Shown here one piece after another: positions 9,626-14,963 of a stretch of 14,963 nucleotides of DNA. The position numbers and the translations under genes were made by a program. Positions within the stretch are counted from its first letter, which is position 1; every line of letters begins with the position of its first letter. The stretch covers positions 1 to 14,963 of the forward strand of contig CAYSID010000018.1 in assembly GCA_964431075.1 (NCBI GenBank), in the 5' to 3' direction. Below the pieces are notes generated by a model. It did no database searches, had not been told where the DNA came from, and worked only from the letters and a program-made list of their open reading frames with translations. This stretch comes from CAYHSW01 sp964431075. GTDB lineage: Bacteria; Patescibacteriota; Microgenomatia; JAMCZE01.

Positions 9626-10198
9626 ATGAGTACAGATCCGGGAAAAAAAGAATTATTAATTTCTTACGAAACGGGGGGGGTAGAAAACTACGGTCCAAAT
9701 GGTTATTTTTCCAAGGGAAATCTTGATGCTTTAAGAATAATCACCAATTCTTTGGTTGATAATGCAATTGGCTTGAGCAGCGACTCGCGCGAGGGATTTA
9801 CAAGGGTTGCTCTTGTCCCATTGAGTAGTCCAAAATTAAAAGGGGTTTCAGAATTGACAAAGCGGTTTGGTTTAAATAATGTTGCTGTTTGCATTGCGTT
9901 TCAGGGTATCGAAGCGGATAAATATAATCGTGAACCGACCATGCGGGGAATTGCCATAATGAGTGTTGAAGAGGCGCGGAAATTCATTGACGGTATTCAG
10001 ACTCAACCAGAAAAAGTTTACGAGTTAATACGCGAAATAAACAATGGGCCGGTGACAAGATATGATGGGACTCCGTTAAGTATTAGAACAGGAATTTGTG
10101 TTGAAATTTTGGCAAATACTTCCATCGGCGGTAATATCGAAAAACCGATCAAAACCCGACCTTTTCCATCATCATTTAACCCAAATCCACTATTTTAA
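9626..10198 (+). CDS. Unrecognised 190-aa protein
   Basis: I do not recognise this family. The product is soluble-looking, with no signal peptide or membrane helix. It has mixed alpha/beta character and a Pro/Asn-rich tail (RPFPSSFNPNPLF). Motif-like stretches are NYGPNGYFSKGNLDALRI (22-39), a hydrophobic strand NNVAVCIAFQGIEADKY and MSVEEARKFIDGI. No catalytic signature is evident. The start is well supported by the promoter placed 6 nt upstream. Codons are more A/T-rich than in gyrB or hppA (many AAT, TTT and ATA), and the gene sits in the accessory patch between hppA and gyrA, which suggests later acquisition (inference). Codons 15-18 contain a run of eight G residues (9673-9680); a one-base slip there would truncate the protein. 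Confidence 0.75.
   Translation: MSTDPGKKELLISYETGGVENYGPNGYFSKGNLDALRIITNSLVDNAIGLSSDSREGFTRVALVPLSSPKLKGVSELTKRFGLNNVAVCIAFQGIEADKYNREPTMRGIAIMSVEEARKFIDGIQTQPEKVYELIREINNGPVTRYDGTPLSIRTGICVEILANTSIGGNIEKPIKTRPFPSSFNPNPLF
9673..9680 (+). repeat. G8 homopolymer near the 5' end of the 190-aa gene
   Basis: Eight consecutive G residues are read in frame as part of Thr-Gly-Gly-Val. Such tracts are prone to slippage in replication and to sequencing error. A change of 1-2 bases would shift the frame from about codon 17. Confidence 0.85.
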
Positions 10199-10233
10199 AG
10201 ATTCTTGACAAACCTGCCATCTTTTATTCTATA

Positions 10234-10258
10234 GGTTCCTGCATGCGCCGGAATGACA
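10234..10258. repeat. Degenerate dispersed palindromic repeat, copy 2
   Basis: GTTCCTGCATGCGCCGGAATGAC has imperfect arms TTCCTGC and GCCGGAA around ATGC. On the minus strand it begins GTCATTCCGGCGCATGCAGG, the classic form of the interspersed GTCATTCC(G/C)GCG... repeat found in many bacteria. It lies in the 153-bp gap between the 190-aa gene and the next small gene. The rest of that gap holds only the promoter-like element before 10352. Confidence 0.55.
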
Positions 10259-10316
10259 CACAAAAGAAGATCGCTACCACCGCCTCGGCAAGGTCGCAAT
10301 AACGCCAAAACGCTTC

Positions 10317-10345
10317 TTGAATTTTTCAAATATTTTTGCCAAACT
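10317..10345 (+). promoter_or_regulatory. Conserved bipartite upstream element (TTGAAT-17-CAAACT)
   Basis: The 40 nt before the ATG at 10352 align without gaps to the 40 nt before the paralogous gene at 13356, with 29 of 40 identical. Identity is concentrated in two blocks: GCTTCTTGAA (10/10) and the last 20 nt containing CAAACTG (16/20). The 10 nt between them are only 3/10 identical. This is the pattern of a promoter with conserved -35 and -10 and a free spacer. The presumed -10, CAAACT, is poor, but keeps A at position 2 and T at position 6. It ends 6 nt before the ATG, predicting a leaderless mRNA. Confidence 0.5.
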
Positions 10346-10351
10346 GGGAAC

Positions 10352-10678
10352 ATGAGAAAAATTAAAACCTCTAATGATTTAACTCTTGATAATATCAAAC
10401 AGGCAATTAGAGATGAGGTTAACACTATTGTAAAGCCACTCAAATCTGATATCATCGGGCTTTCTGTGTCACTTAATACGCTAAAAAATAAAGTTGAAGA
10501 AATGGACAAAAAATATGGGGACAGATTTGAAAAAGCTTTTATGGAATTAGATAAAGTTATCGGCACGGGTAAAAAGCATAATGAACAACATGACTTGAAT
10601 TTAATCGCTCATGATCGTTTTCAAGATGACATAAATATTTTGAAAAGAAACCCGCCTCGTAACTTGGCTTACGCCTGA
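10352..10678 (+). CDS. Small coiled-coil-like protein, paralogue of the 13356 gene (108 aa)
   Basis: This protein of unknown function starts MRKIKTSNDLTLDNIKQAI and is mostly helical, with a charged heptad-like central part (about 30-72) that looks like a coiled coil. It ends with an NLIAHDRFQDDINILKR segment (AHDRF at 86-90) and NLAYA. The same plan recurs in the protein at 13356: LTLDxxK near the N-terminus, a His/Glu/Asn stretch, AHDRF and a final Asn-x-x-Tyr-Ala. I chose the Met at 10352 over the in-frame ATG at 10253. Paralogue homology begins here and the conserved upstream element ends 6 nt before it, while the extra N-terminal residues cover that element and repeat DNA. It lies just before the gyrA promoter. 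Its role is unknown. Confidence 0.7.
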   Translation: MRKIKTSNDLTLDNIKQAIRDEVNTIVKPLKSDIIGLSVSLNTLKNKVEEMDKKYGDRFEKAFMELDKVIGTGKKHNEQHDLNLIAHDRFQDDINILKRNPPRNLAYA

Positions 10679-10689
10679 ATTTTCTCCCC

Positions 10690-10718
10690 TTAACAATCAT
10701 CAAAATAAATTGTAAAAT
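10690..10718 (+). promoter_or_regulatory. Promoter of gyrA (TTAACA-17-TAAAAT)
   Basis: TTAACA (10690-10695), a 17-bp spacer ending in TG (extended -10), and TAAAAT (10713-10718) precede the gyrA ATG by 11 nt. The predicted leader is about 5 nt with no Shine-Dalgarno sequence. gyrA therefore appears to be transcribed independently of the small gene before it. Confidence 0.65.
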
Positions 10719-10729
10719 GGATACGCTTT

Positions 10730-13156
10730 ATGGAAATTGGAAAAATAATTAATGCCGAGATTACGACGGAAATGCAGGATGCCTATCTCGATTACTCCAT
10801 GTCCGTCATCGTCCAGCGAGCCCTTCCGGATGTTCGCGACGGTCTAAAACCCGTCCACCGCCGTATCATTTACGCCATGCACAAACTTGGGTTGCATCAC
10901 ACCGCCAAATACCAAAAAGCGGCGGCCATCGTTGGCGAGACGATGAAATTATTCCACCCCCACGGTGATTTATCCGTCTATGATGCCCTCGTTCGCCTGG
11001 GGCAGGATTTTTCTTTGCGATACATGTTAATTGAAGGTCAGGGAAATTTTGGCTCCATGGACGGCGATCCGCCAGCGGCCATGCGTTACACCGAGGCAAA
11101 ACTGGCAAATATCGCTGATTACATGTTATTTGACATTGAAAAAGAAACAGTTGATTTCATGCCAAATTATTCAAACACCGATGTAGAACCTGCCTACCTT
11201 CCCGCCTTACTGCCCAATCTCCTGTTGATGGGCGCAGACGGGATTGCCGTTGGCATGGCCACCAAAATTCCGCCGCATAATCTTGGCGAAATTGTTGATG
11301 GCCTCGTTATGCTTATTGATAGAGGAGAGGAGAACACTTCCCTTGATGATTTGTTGACCGTCATTAAAGGCCCGGATTTCCCTACCGGCGGGATTATTTA
11401 TGATCAAAGAGAGATTGTTTCCGCCTATGCCACCGGTAAGGGAAAAATTATAATGCGGGCCAAAACTTCTATCGAAGAATTAACCGGCGGTAAGAGCGCT
11501 ATTATTGTGACGGAAATCCCTTATCAGGTAAATAAAGCCCAAATGGTCGCCAAAATCGCCGATCTGGTCAAAGATAAAAAGGTTGATGGTATCTCCGATC
11601 TGCGCGACGAATCCGACCGGCACGGTATTCGAGTGGTTATTGAATTGAAACGCGATGCCCGGCCGCAGTCGGTTTTAAATAATTTATTTAAACACACCGA
11701 ACTGCAAACTTCTTACCCGGTCAATGTGGTGGCTCTGGTAGATCAAACACCGCAAACTTTAACTTTAAAAACAATTTTGTCCGAATATTTAAAACACCGC
11801 CAAAATGTTATCCGGCGCCGCAGCGAGTTTGAGCTAAAAGAGGCTGAAAAACGAGCCCATATTCTAGAAGGCTTAAAAATTGCCGTTGACCACATTGACG
11901 AAGTGATTGCCATTATTAAAAAAGCGGACTCGGCCGATGACGCCAAGGGGAAATTGATGGAGCGGTTTAAGCTTTCCGAAGTTCAGGCCGTGGCCATTTT
12001 AGACATGCAGCTGCGCCGTCTCGCCGCTTTAGAACGGCAAAAAATCGAGGACGAACTGGCCATGGTTATGGAAACAATTGCTTATTTAAAAGATTTACTG
12101 GCCCATCCCGAAAAAGTCATGAAGGTTATTCGCCAAGAAATTTTGCAGTTAAAAGAAAAGTACGGGGATGAGCGGCGAACTAAAGTAATTAAGGGCAAGG
12201 TGGGAGAATTTGCGGAAGAAGATTTGATTCCCAACGATCCGATGGTTGTCACCATCACCAAAACCGGCTATGTTAAAAGGCTGTCCCCACAATCGTACCG
12301 GGCGCAGGCGCGGGGAGGCAAGGGAGTAACCGGAATGACCACTAAAGAAGATGATGAAATTGACAAAATTTTAACAACTTCGTCCCACGACAATATTTTA
12401 TTTTTTACAAATAAAGGCAAAGTTTACCAGACAAAAGTTTATGAATTACCCGAAGGGTCAAGACAAGCCAAAGGATCCGCCGTGATCAACGTAATAAATT
12501 GTGAACAGGGGGAAAAAGTTCAGTCGGTTTTGACCTATTCTAAAGCGGAAAACGGGTTCATTTTTCTGGCCACCCGAAACGGTACAGTCAAAAAAACCGA
12601 AATAGGGGGTTTTGCCAATATTCGAAGAAACGGCCTAACGGCCATTAAACTTGAATCAGGTGATGAACTTGTTTGGGCAAAACTGACATCCGGCTCTGAC
12701 GATATTTTACTTCTAACCCACGAAGGAAAATCAATAAGATTTTCAGAGAAAGAAGCTAAGCCGCAGGGGCGTGACACTATCGGTGTCAGGGGAATAAAAT
12801 TGACTAAGGGCGACTACGTTATCGGCATGGAAACTTTGACTGACAAGGGTGATATTCTTGTCGTCTCGGAAAAGGGGGTTGGAAAACGAACCGAAGTCAA
12901 GCAATTTCCGTTGCAAAAACGGGCCGGACAGGGGGTCAAGGCGATGCAGATTACCCCGAAAACCGGTAACTTGGTGGCCGCGCGCTTGGTTGATGAATCT
13001 ATTGAGCAAATAATTCTGAGTTCGGCTAAAAGCCAGATTATTAAACTTGCCTTAAGCTCAATCCCAAAACTATCCCGTGCTACCCAAGGGGTGATCCTGA
13101 TGCGCTTCTCCGAAACCGGAGACAAACTCGCCGCCGTTGCGGTTTTGGAGAAATAA
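10730..13156 (+). CDS. gyrA: DNA gyrase subunit A
   Basis: This is the DNA cleavage/rejoining and wrapping subunit of gyrase. At 808 aa it has the usual length. The N-terminal breakage-reunion domain begins [29 protein letters not shown] and carries the catalytic tyrosine Tyr120 in [10 protein letters not shown]. The coiled-coil/tower part covers about 340-490. A C-terminal beta-pinwheel follows, with the GyrA box QARGGKG at 526-532 (canonical QRRGGKG). That box, and the lack of any second type II topoisomerase pair here, argues for gyrase rather than ParC. The quinolone-determining region reads [10 protein letters not shown], so Leu81 occupies the position of E. coli Ser83. The promoter places this ATG close to +1. 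The 199-bp region after the stop has a small hairpin and a repeat but no clear terminator. Confidence 0.97.
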   Translation: MEIGKIINAEITTEMQDAYLDYSMSVIVQRALPDVRDGLKPVHRRIIYAMHKLGLHHTAKYQKAAAIVGETMKLFHPHGDLSVYDALVRLGQDFSLRYMLIEGQGNFGSMDGDPPAAMRYTEAKLANIADYMLFDIEKETVDFMPNYSNTDVEPAYLPALLPNLLLMGADGIAVGMATKIPPHNLGEIVDGLVMLIDRGEENTSLDDLLTVIKGPDFPTGGIIYDQREIVSAYATGKGKIIMRAKTSIEELTGGKSAIIVTEIPYQVNKAQMVAKIADLVKDKKVDGISDLRDESDRHGIRVVIELKRDARPQSVLNNLFKHTELQTSYPVNVVALVDQTPQTLTLKTILSEYLKHRQNVIRRRSEFELKEAEKRAHILEGLKIAVDHIDEVIAIIKKADSADDAKGKLMERFKLSEVQAVAILDMQLRRLAALERQKIEDELAMVMETIAYLKDLLAHPEKVMKVIRQEILQLKEKYGDERRTKVIKGKVGEFAEEDLIPNDPMVVTITKTGYVKRLSPQSYRAQARGGKGVTGMTTKEDDEIDKILTTSSHDNILFFTNKGKVYQTKVYELPEGSRQAKGSAVINVINCEQGEKVQSVLTYSKAENGFIFLATRNGTVKKTEIGGFANIRRNGLTAIKLESGDELVWAKLTSGSDDILLLTHEGKSIRFSEKEAKPQGRDTIGVRGIKLTKGDYVIGMETLTDKGDILVVSEKGVGKRTEVKQFPLQKRAGQGVKAMQITPKTGNLVAARLVDESIEQIILSSAKSQIIKLALSSIPKLSRATQGVILMRFSETGDKLAAVAVLEK

Positions 13157-13160
13157 GAAC

Positions 13161-13179
13161 CGAGCACTTCGTGTTCGAA
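13161..13179 (+). repeat. Small hairpin after gyrA
   Basis: CGAGCAC-TTC-GTGTTCG forms a 7-bp stem (one G-U pair) with a 3-nt loop shortly after the gyrA stop. No T run follows, so it is at best a weak or factor-dependent 3' end. More G/C-rich sequence (about 13188-13216) follows without recognisable function. Confidence 0.35.
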
Positions 13180-13223
13180 CCTTACGCGCGGTACTCGCTA
13201 CGCTCCGTTCCGGGCTAAACCTT

Positions 13224-13257
13224 GTCATTCTGGCCGCAGTTCAGAAGTTCAGAATCC
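13224..13257. repeat. Degenerate dispersed palindromic repeat, copy 3
   Basis: The element begins GTCATTCTGG and ends CAGAATCC. The terminal arms ATTCTG (13227-13232) and CAGAAT (13250-13255) are perfectly complementary. The frame GTCATTC...AGAATCC matches the copies at 9484 and 10234. It is located in the 199-bp gap between gyrA and the next small gene. Confidence 0.5.
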
Positions 13258-13320
13258 ACAATTAACATTTTTTTCTGCTCCAGCAACAGTAACATGATAA
13301 TTTTAAATGCGGATTGCTTC

Positions 13321-13349
13321 TTGAAAATTGTTTAAAATTTTGGCAAACT
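13321..13349 (+). promoter_or_regulatory. Conserved bipartite upstream element (TTGAAA-17-CAAACT)
   Basis: This is the partner of the element at 10317. TTGAAA (13321-13326), a 17-bp spacer and CAAACT (13344-13349) are followed by 6 nt and the ATG at 13356. Spacer length and distance to the ATG are identical in both copies. It presumably drives the small gene and the overlapping SIMPL gene. Confidence 0.5.
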
Positions 13350-13355
13350 GTAAAC

Positions 13356-13673
13356 ATGGCGAAAAAGAAAACCTTAAGCGAATTAACTCTCGACGATTTA
13401 AAGACCGTCTTTCGCAATACCGTGAGAACCGTTGTTCATGACGAACTGGTTCCAATTGATTTTAGATTAACTAATCTCAAAAGCGAATTCAGATTAATGA
13501 AAGTAAGTTTTGAAGGGCGCTTTGATTGGATGGCAACTGGTGTTGATAAATTGCTTGGCGTACGTGTTAATCACGCCGAAGAACATACAGCTAATCAATC
13601 CGCCCATGATCGATTTGAGCAAAGAATTGGTCGTTTAGAAAAGCAAAAATATTCAAATGTTAGTTATGCTTAA
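13356..13673 (+). CDS. Small coiled-coil-like protein, paralogue of the 10352 gene (105 aa)
   Basis: The function is unknown. It starts MAKKKTLSELTLDDLKTVFR, is predicted mainly helical, and has AHDRFEQRIGRLEKQK (AHDRF at 83-87) near the end and a final NVSYA. It shares with the 10352 protein the LTLDxxK opening, an HAEEHTANQSAHDRF-like block and the terminal Tyr-Ala. The in-frame ATG at 13314 is rejected because the homology and the upstream element both point to 13356. The 3' end overlaps the start of the SIMPL-domain gene, so the two are probably translated together, which hints at a shared envelope-related or regulatory role (inference only). Confidence 0.72.
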   Translation: MAKKKTLSELTLDDLKTVFRNTVRTVVHDELVPIDFRLTNLKSEFRLMKVSFEGRFDWMATGVDKLLGVRVNHAEEHTANQSAHDRFEQRIGRLEKQKYSNVSYA

Positions 13674-14400
13674 ACAAATTATTTATCTAACATTATTTTT
13701 TCTGGGCTTATTTGCCTTTGCTAAATTTGGGCCGGGAATTCCGCTTGCGGTTTCGCAAATTATGACCATTAAAAACGATTTGTTTACGGTTTCCGCCGAA
13801 GGAAAAGCAACGGCCGTTCCGGATATTGCCGTCGTTAATACCGGCTTTACAGCCAACGGGCAATCTGTCGCCGTGGTTCAAAACCAAGCCAATTCGGTTA
13901 TTAAAAAAATCTCCGCGGATTTAAAAGCTCTGGGAATTGATACAAAGGATATACAAACAAGCAATTATAATATTTATCCCAATTATGATTACCGCGAAAG
14001 CGTTCAGAAAATAAACGGCTACAATATTAACGTTAGCCTGACAATCAAAGTCCGGGACTTTGCTAAAATAAATAATGTTATTGATACGGCCACGGCAGAC
14101 GGGGCTAATCAAATAGGGGGATTAAGTTTTACTGTTGATAATTTGGAAAAATATCAGGCCGAGGCGCGCAAAGAGGCGATTGCCAAAGCTAAAATCAAAG
14201 CCGAAGATCTTGCCCGGGAATCGGGAATTAATCTGGGAAGAATTATTAATGTCTCCGAAGGTTATTCCTCACCGCCGGTACCAACGTATGCAAAAGTGGA
14301 TGTGGCCTCCGGCCGCGGTGGCGGCGGCGAAGCTACCGAGATCTCTCCCGGCTCCTCCGAAATTACGGTGACAGTTACACTTTCGTACGAGACCTACTAA
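13666..14400 (+). CDS. SIMPL-domain (DUF541) exported or membrane-anchored protein
   Basis: This is an envelope protein of the SIMPL/DUF541 family, whose bacterial members (YggE, BP26) are periplasmic or surface-associated and of poorly defined function. The N-terminus (MLKQIIYLTLFFLGLFAFAKFGPGIPLA) is a signal peptide or membrane anchor. The SIMPL domain spans about 40-244: FTVSAEGKATAVPDIAVVNTGF, a helix with NSVIKKISADLKALGIDTKDIQTSNYNIYP, then YNINVSLTIKVRDF, AIAKAKIKAEDLARESGINLG and a final strand SEITVTVTLSYETY. The start could be ATG 13657 or 13666. Both overlap the upstream gene; I prefer 13666, with an 8-bp overlap. The domain is full length. The stop codon abuts the stop of the convergent Cys-rich gene with no gap. 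Confidence 0.88.
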   Translation: MLKQIIYLTLFFLGLFAFAKFGPGIPLAVSQIMTIKNDLFTVSAEGKATAVPDIAVVNTGFTANGQSVAVVQNQANSVIKKISADLKALGIDTKDIQTSNYNIYPNYDYRESVQKINGYNINVSLTIKVRDFAKINNVIDTATADGANQIGGLSFTVDNLEKYQAEARKEAIAKAKIKAEDLARESGINLGRIINVSEGYSSPPVPTYAKVDVASGRGGGGEATEISPGSSEITVTVTLSYETY

Positions 14401-14736
14401 CTACCAAAGCAAGTTATCAACCTCTTTCACTCTTCTTTTAAAAACTTCGGGGTCATCTTCAAAACCATATTTCAAACGTGCAGCGTGGCACGAAATAAAA
14501 CTGGTAACTACCTGCCTACACACCCTAGGACGTTTATCATAAACAGAACACATGTTTCTATCTAGTAAGGGACAAACTCCGTTAGAAAAAGTCACGTCAA
14601 ACATCTTAGCCCACAAAGATCGCTTGGAAGTAATAACCGCGTCTGTAGATCTAAAAAGCTGCACTTCCCTATTGTTAAGTCCATTTAATCCTGATACCCG
14701 GCAACAAGCTGCACAGCATTCATCTAAACAGTTCAT
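14401..14736 (-). CDS. YkgJ-like Cys-rich metal-binding protein
   Basis: This is a small putative zinc/iron-chelating protein of the YkgJ (UPF0153) type. From Met at 14736 it has 111 residues. The opening MNCLDECCAACC carries Cys3, 7, 8, 11 and 12. A later CPLLDRNMCSVYDKRPRVCR segment carries Cys55, 63 and 73, and Cys83 follows. The NREVQLF helix and the CPLL...CSVYDKRPRVCR pattern are typical of the family. A longer reading frame from TTG at 14757 exists, but that TTG overlaps a TATAAT that ends 9 nt before the ATG at 14736, so I take 14736 as the start. AAAAAGG directly before the ATG is too close for a normal Shine-Dalgarno. The biological role of the family is not established. The gene is convergent with the SIMPL gene. 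Confidence 0.8.
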   Translation of the reverse strand: MNCLDECCAACCRVSGLNGLNNREVQLFRSTDAVITSKRSLWAKMFDVTFSNGVCPLLDRNMCSVYDKRPRVCRQVVTSFISCHAARLKYGFEDDPEVFKRRVKEVDNLLW

Positions 14737-14745
14737 CCTTTTTAG

Positions 14746-14773
14746 ATTATAAGGCAAATGAAAAATTATTCAA
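14746..14773 (-). promoter_or_regulatory. Promoter of the YkgJ-like gene (TTGAAT-16-TATAAT)
   Basis: On the minus strand TTGAAT (14773 to 14768), a 16-bp spacer and TATAAT (14751 to 14746) precede the ATG at 14736 by 9 nt. The predicted leader is about 3 nt. It lies back to back with the promoter at 14782. Confidence 0.65.
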
Positions 14774-14781
14774 ACTAATCC

Positions 14782-14809
14782 TTGACTTTCTTATTAATCA
14801 AGTTATAAT
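14782..14809 (+). promoter_or_regulatory. Strong promoter of the leader RNA (TTGACT-16-TATAAT)
   Basis: TTGACT (14782-14787), a 16-bp spacer and a perfect TATAAT (14804-14809) predict +1 at about 14816-14817, followed by the structured leader and terminator. Same 16-bp spacing as three other promoters in the window. Confidence 0.75.
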
Positions 14810-14815
14810 TACCCT

Positions 14816-14886
14816 CACAGTATGGAAACCTGATGACGCAAGTGAATAAGGTTTTGTGAACCTCGCTTGCCCCGAGGTTTTTTATT
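14816..14886 (+). ncRNA. Attenuator-like leader RNA or small RNA, ~70 nt
   Basis: The predicted transcript contains four segments that can pair in alternative ways. Segment 1 AAACCT (14826-14831) pairs with segment 2 AGGTTT (14849-14854). Segment 2 AGGTT (14849-14853) pairs with segment 3 AACCT (14859-14863). Segment 3 AACCTCG (14859-14865) pairs with segment 4 CGAGGTT (14873-14879), the terminator. Thus 1:2 allows 3:4 (termination), while 2:3 prevents it, the logic of a transcription attenuator. It also contains two tiny frames joined by TGATG: MET (14822-14833) and MTQVNKVL (14833-14859), the latter ending exactly at the terminator's first base. I recognise no known riboswitch. It may control the gene at 14936 or be a free small RNA. 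Confidence 0.5.
14859..14886 (+). terminator. Intrinsic terminator in the leader
   Basis: A perfect 7-bp stem, AACCTCG and CGAGGTT, with a 7-nt loop (CTTGCCC) is followed by a T-rich tract (14878-14883 all T, then ATT). This is a standard rho-independent terminator placed before, not after, the coding region. Confidence 0.75.
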
Positions 14887-14903
14887 GTCAAAGCACTTTG
14901 ACA
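14886..14903. promoter_or_regulatory. 18-bp perfect palindrome (operator-like)
   Basis: TGTCAAAG-CA-CTTTGACA is a perfect inverted repeat with 8-bp arms, directly after the terminator. The right arm contains TTGACA (14898-14903), a consensus -35, although only weak -10 candidates follow (for example TAACTT at 14919-14924). It fits a dimeric repressor site over a second promoter, or a further hairpin in read-through RNA. I do not recognise the regulator. Confidence 0.45.
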
Positions 14904-14935
14904 TCGCGAATAATATTTTAACTTTTAAAAAACAC

Positions 14936-14963
14936 ATGAAAAATACTGAAAAAGAATTGATAC
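14936..14963 (+). CDS. Start of an unidentified gene (partial)
   Basis: ATG at 14936 opens a frame reading MKNTEKELI up to the window edge. Nine codons are too few to identify a product. It is the first gene after the leader RNA and palindrome and so the likely target of that regulation. No Shine-Dalgarno sequence is evident upstream (A/T-rich). Confidence 0.45.

Noticed and set aside
10205..10233. TTGACA-17-TCTATA as a promoter in the gap after the 190-aa gene
   Set aside because: The -35 is perfect but the -10 is poor and runs into repeat DNA. The downstream gene has a better conserved element next to its start.
10730..13156. ParC (topoisomerase IV) instead of GyrA
   Set aside because: A GyrA-box-like QARGGKG is present and the full-length C-terminal pinwheel is typical of gyrase.
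14737..14757. TTG start at 14757 for the YkgJ-like protein
   Set aside because: It would place the start codon inside the promoter (TATAAT at 14751-14746); the ATG at 14736 fits the promoter and the family.
14816..14860. Resemblance of the leader (CACAG, GGAAACC, GACGCAA) to the cyclic-di-GMP-I (GEMM) riboswitch
   Set aside because: The short words are suggestive, but the P1b helix with its tetraloop, the full GACGCAAAGCC core and the second helix are missing, and the element is too short.

Overview
The window looks like a chromosomal segment of an uncultured bacterium of the Candidate Phyla Radiation (Patescibacteria, probably Microgenomates or Parcubacteria). This is inferred from a compact type IV pilus ATPase/platform/pilin cluster, a very short DNA polymerase III delta'-like protein, a K+-independent membrane pyrophosphatase, families of tiny coiled-coil-like proteins, and genes that start almost on top of their promoters. 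TGA is used as a stop codon (ends of pilC and of the 10352 gene), so the recoded Gracilibacteria/Absconditabacteria code is excluded. The lineage cannot be fixed from sequence reading alone.

Layout. 1-4542 (minus strand): a type IV pilus operon, in transcription order pilB, pilT, pilC, a type IV pilin, and a second pilin cut by the window edge. The two pilins share a 55-bp identical 5' region. 4543-4565: a 23-bp divergent intergenic stretch with overlapping, nearly symmetric -10 elements for both directions. 4566-9142 (plus strand): a short holB-like gene, gyrB, and hppA (membrane pyrophosphatase). 9143-10680: a small accessory patch with a gene that appears frameshifted at a (GA)6 tract, an unrecognised 190-aa protein with a G8 tract, a small coiled-coil-like protein, and two degenerate palindromic repeats. 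10730-13156: gyrA, carrying Leu at the position of E. coli Ser83. 13157-14400: a third degenerate repeat, a paralogue of the small protein that precedes gyrA, and an overlapping SIMPL-domain (DUF541) envelope protein. 14401-14736 (minus): a YkgJ-like Cys-rich protein. 14782-14886 (plus): a strong promoter followed by a ~70-nt leader with three mutually exclusive pairings and an intrinsic terminator, then an 18-bp palindrome and the first codons of another gene.

The two gyrase subunits together introduce negative supercoils. The pilus genes form the motor (PilB extension, PilT retraction), platform (PilC) and fibre (pilins). HppA couples pyrophosphate hydrolysis to proton pumping.

The most notable points are: (i) repeated leaderless or near-leaderless promoter geometry, with only 6-12 nt between the -10 and the ATG; (ii) an attenuator-like leader RNA at 14816-14886 that I do not recognise; (iii) two paralogues flanking gyrA with a conserved bipartite upstream element; (iv) several simple-sequence tracts inside genes, one coinciding with a frameshift.
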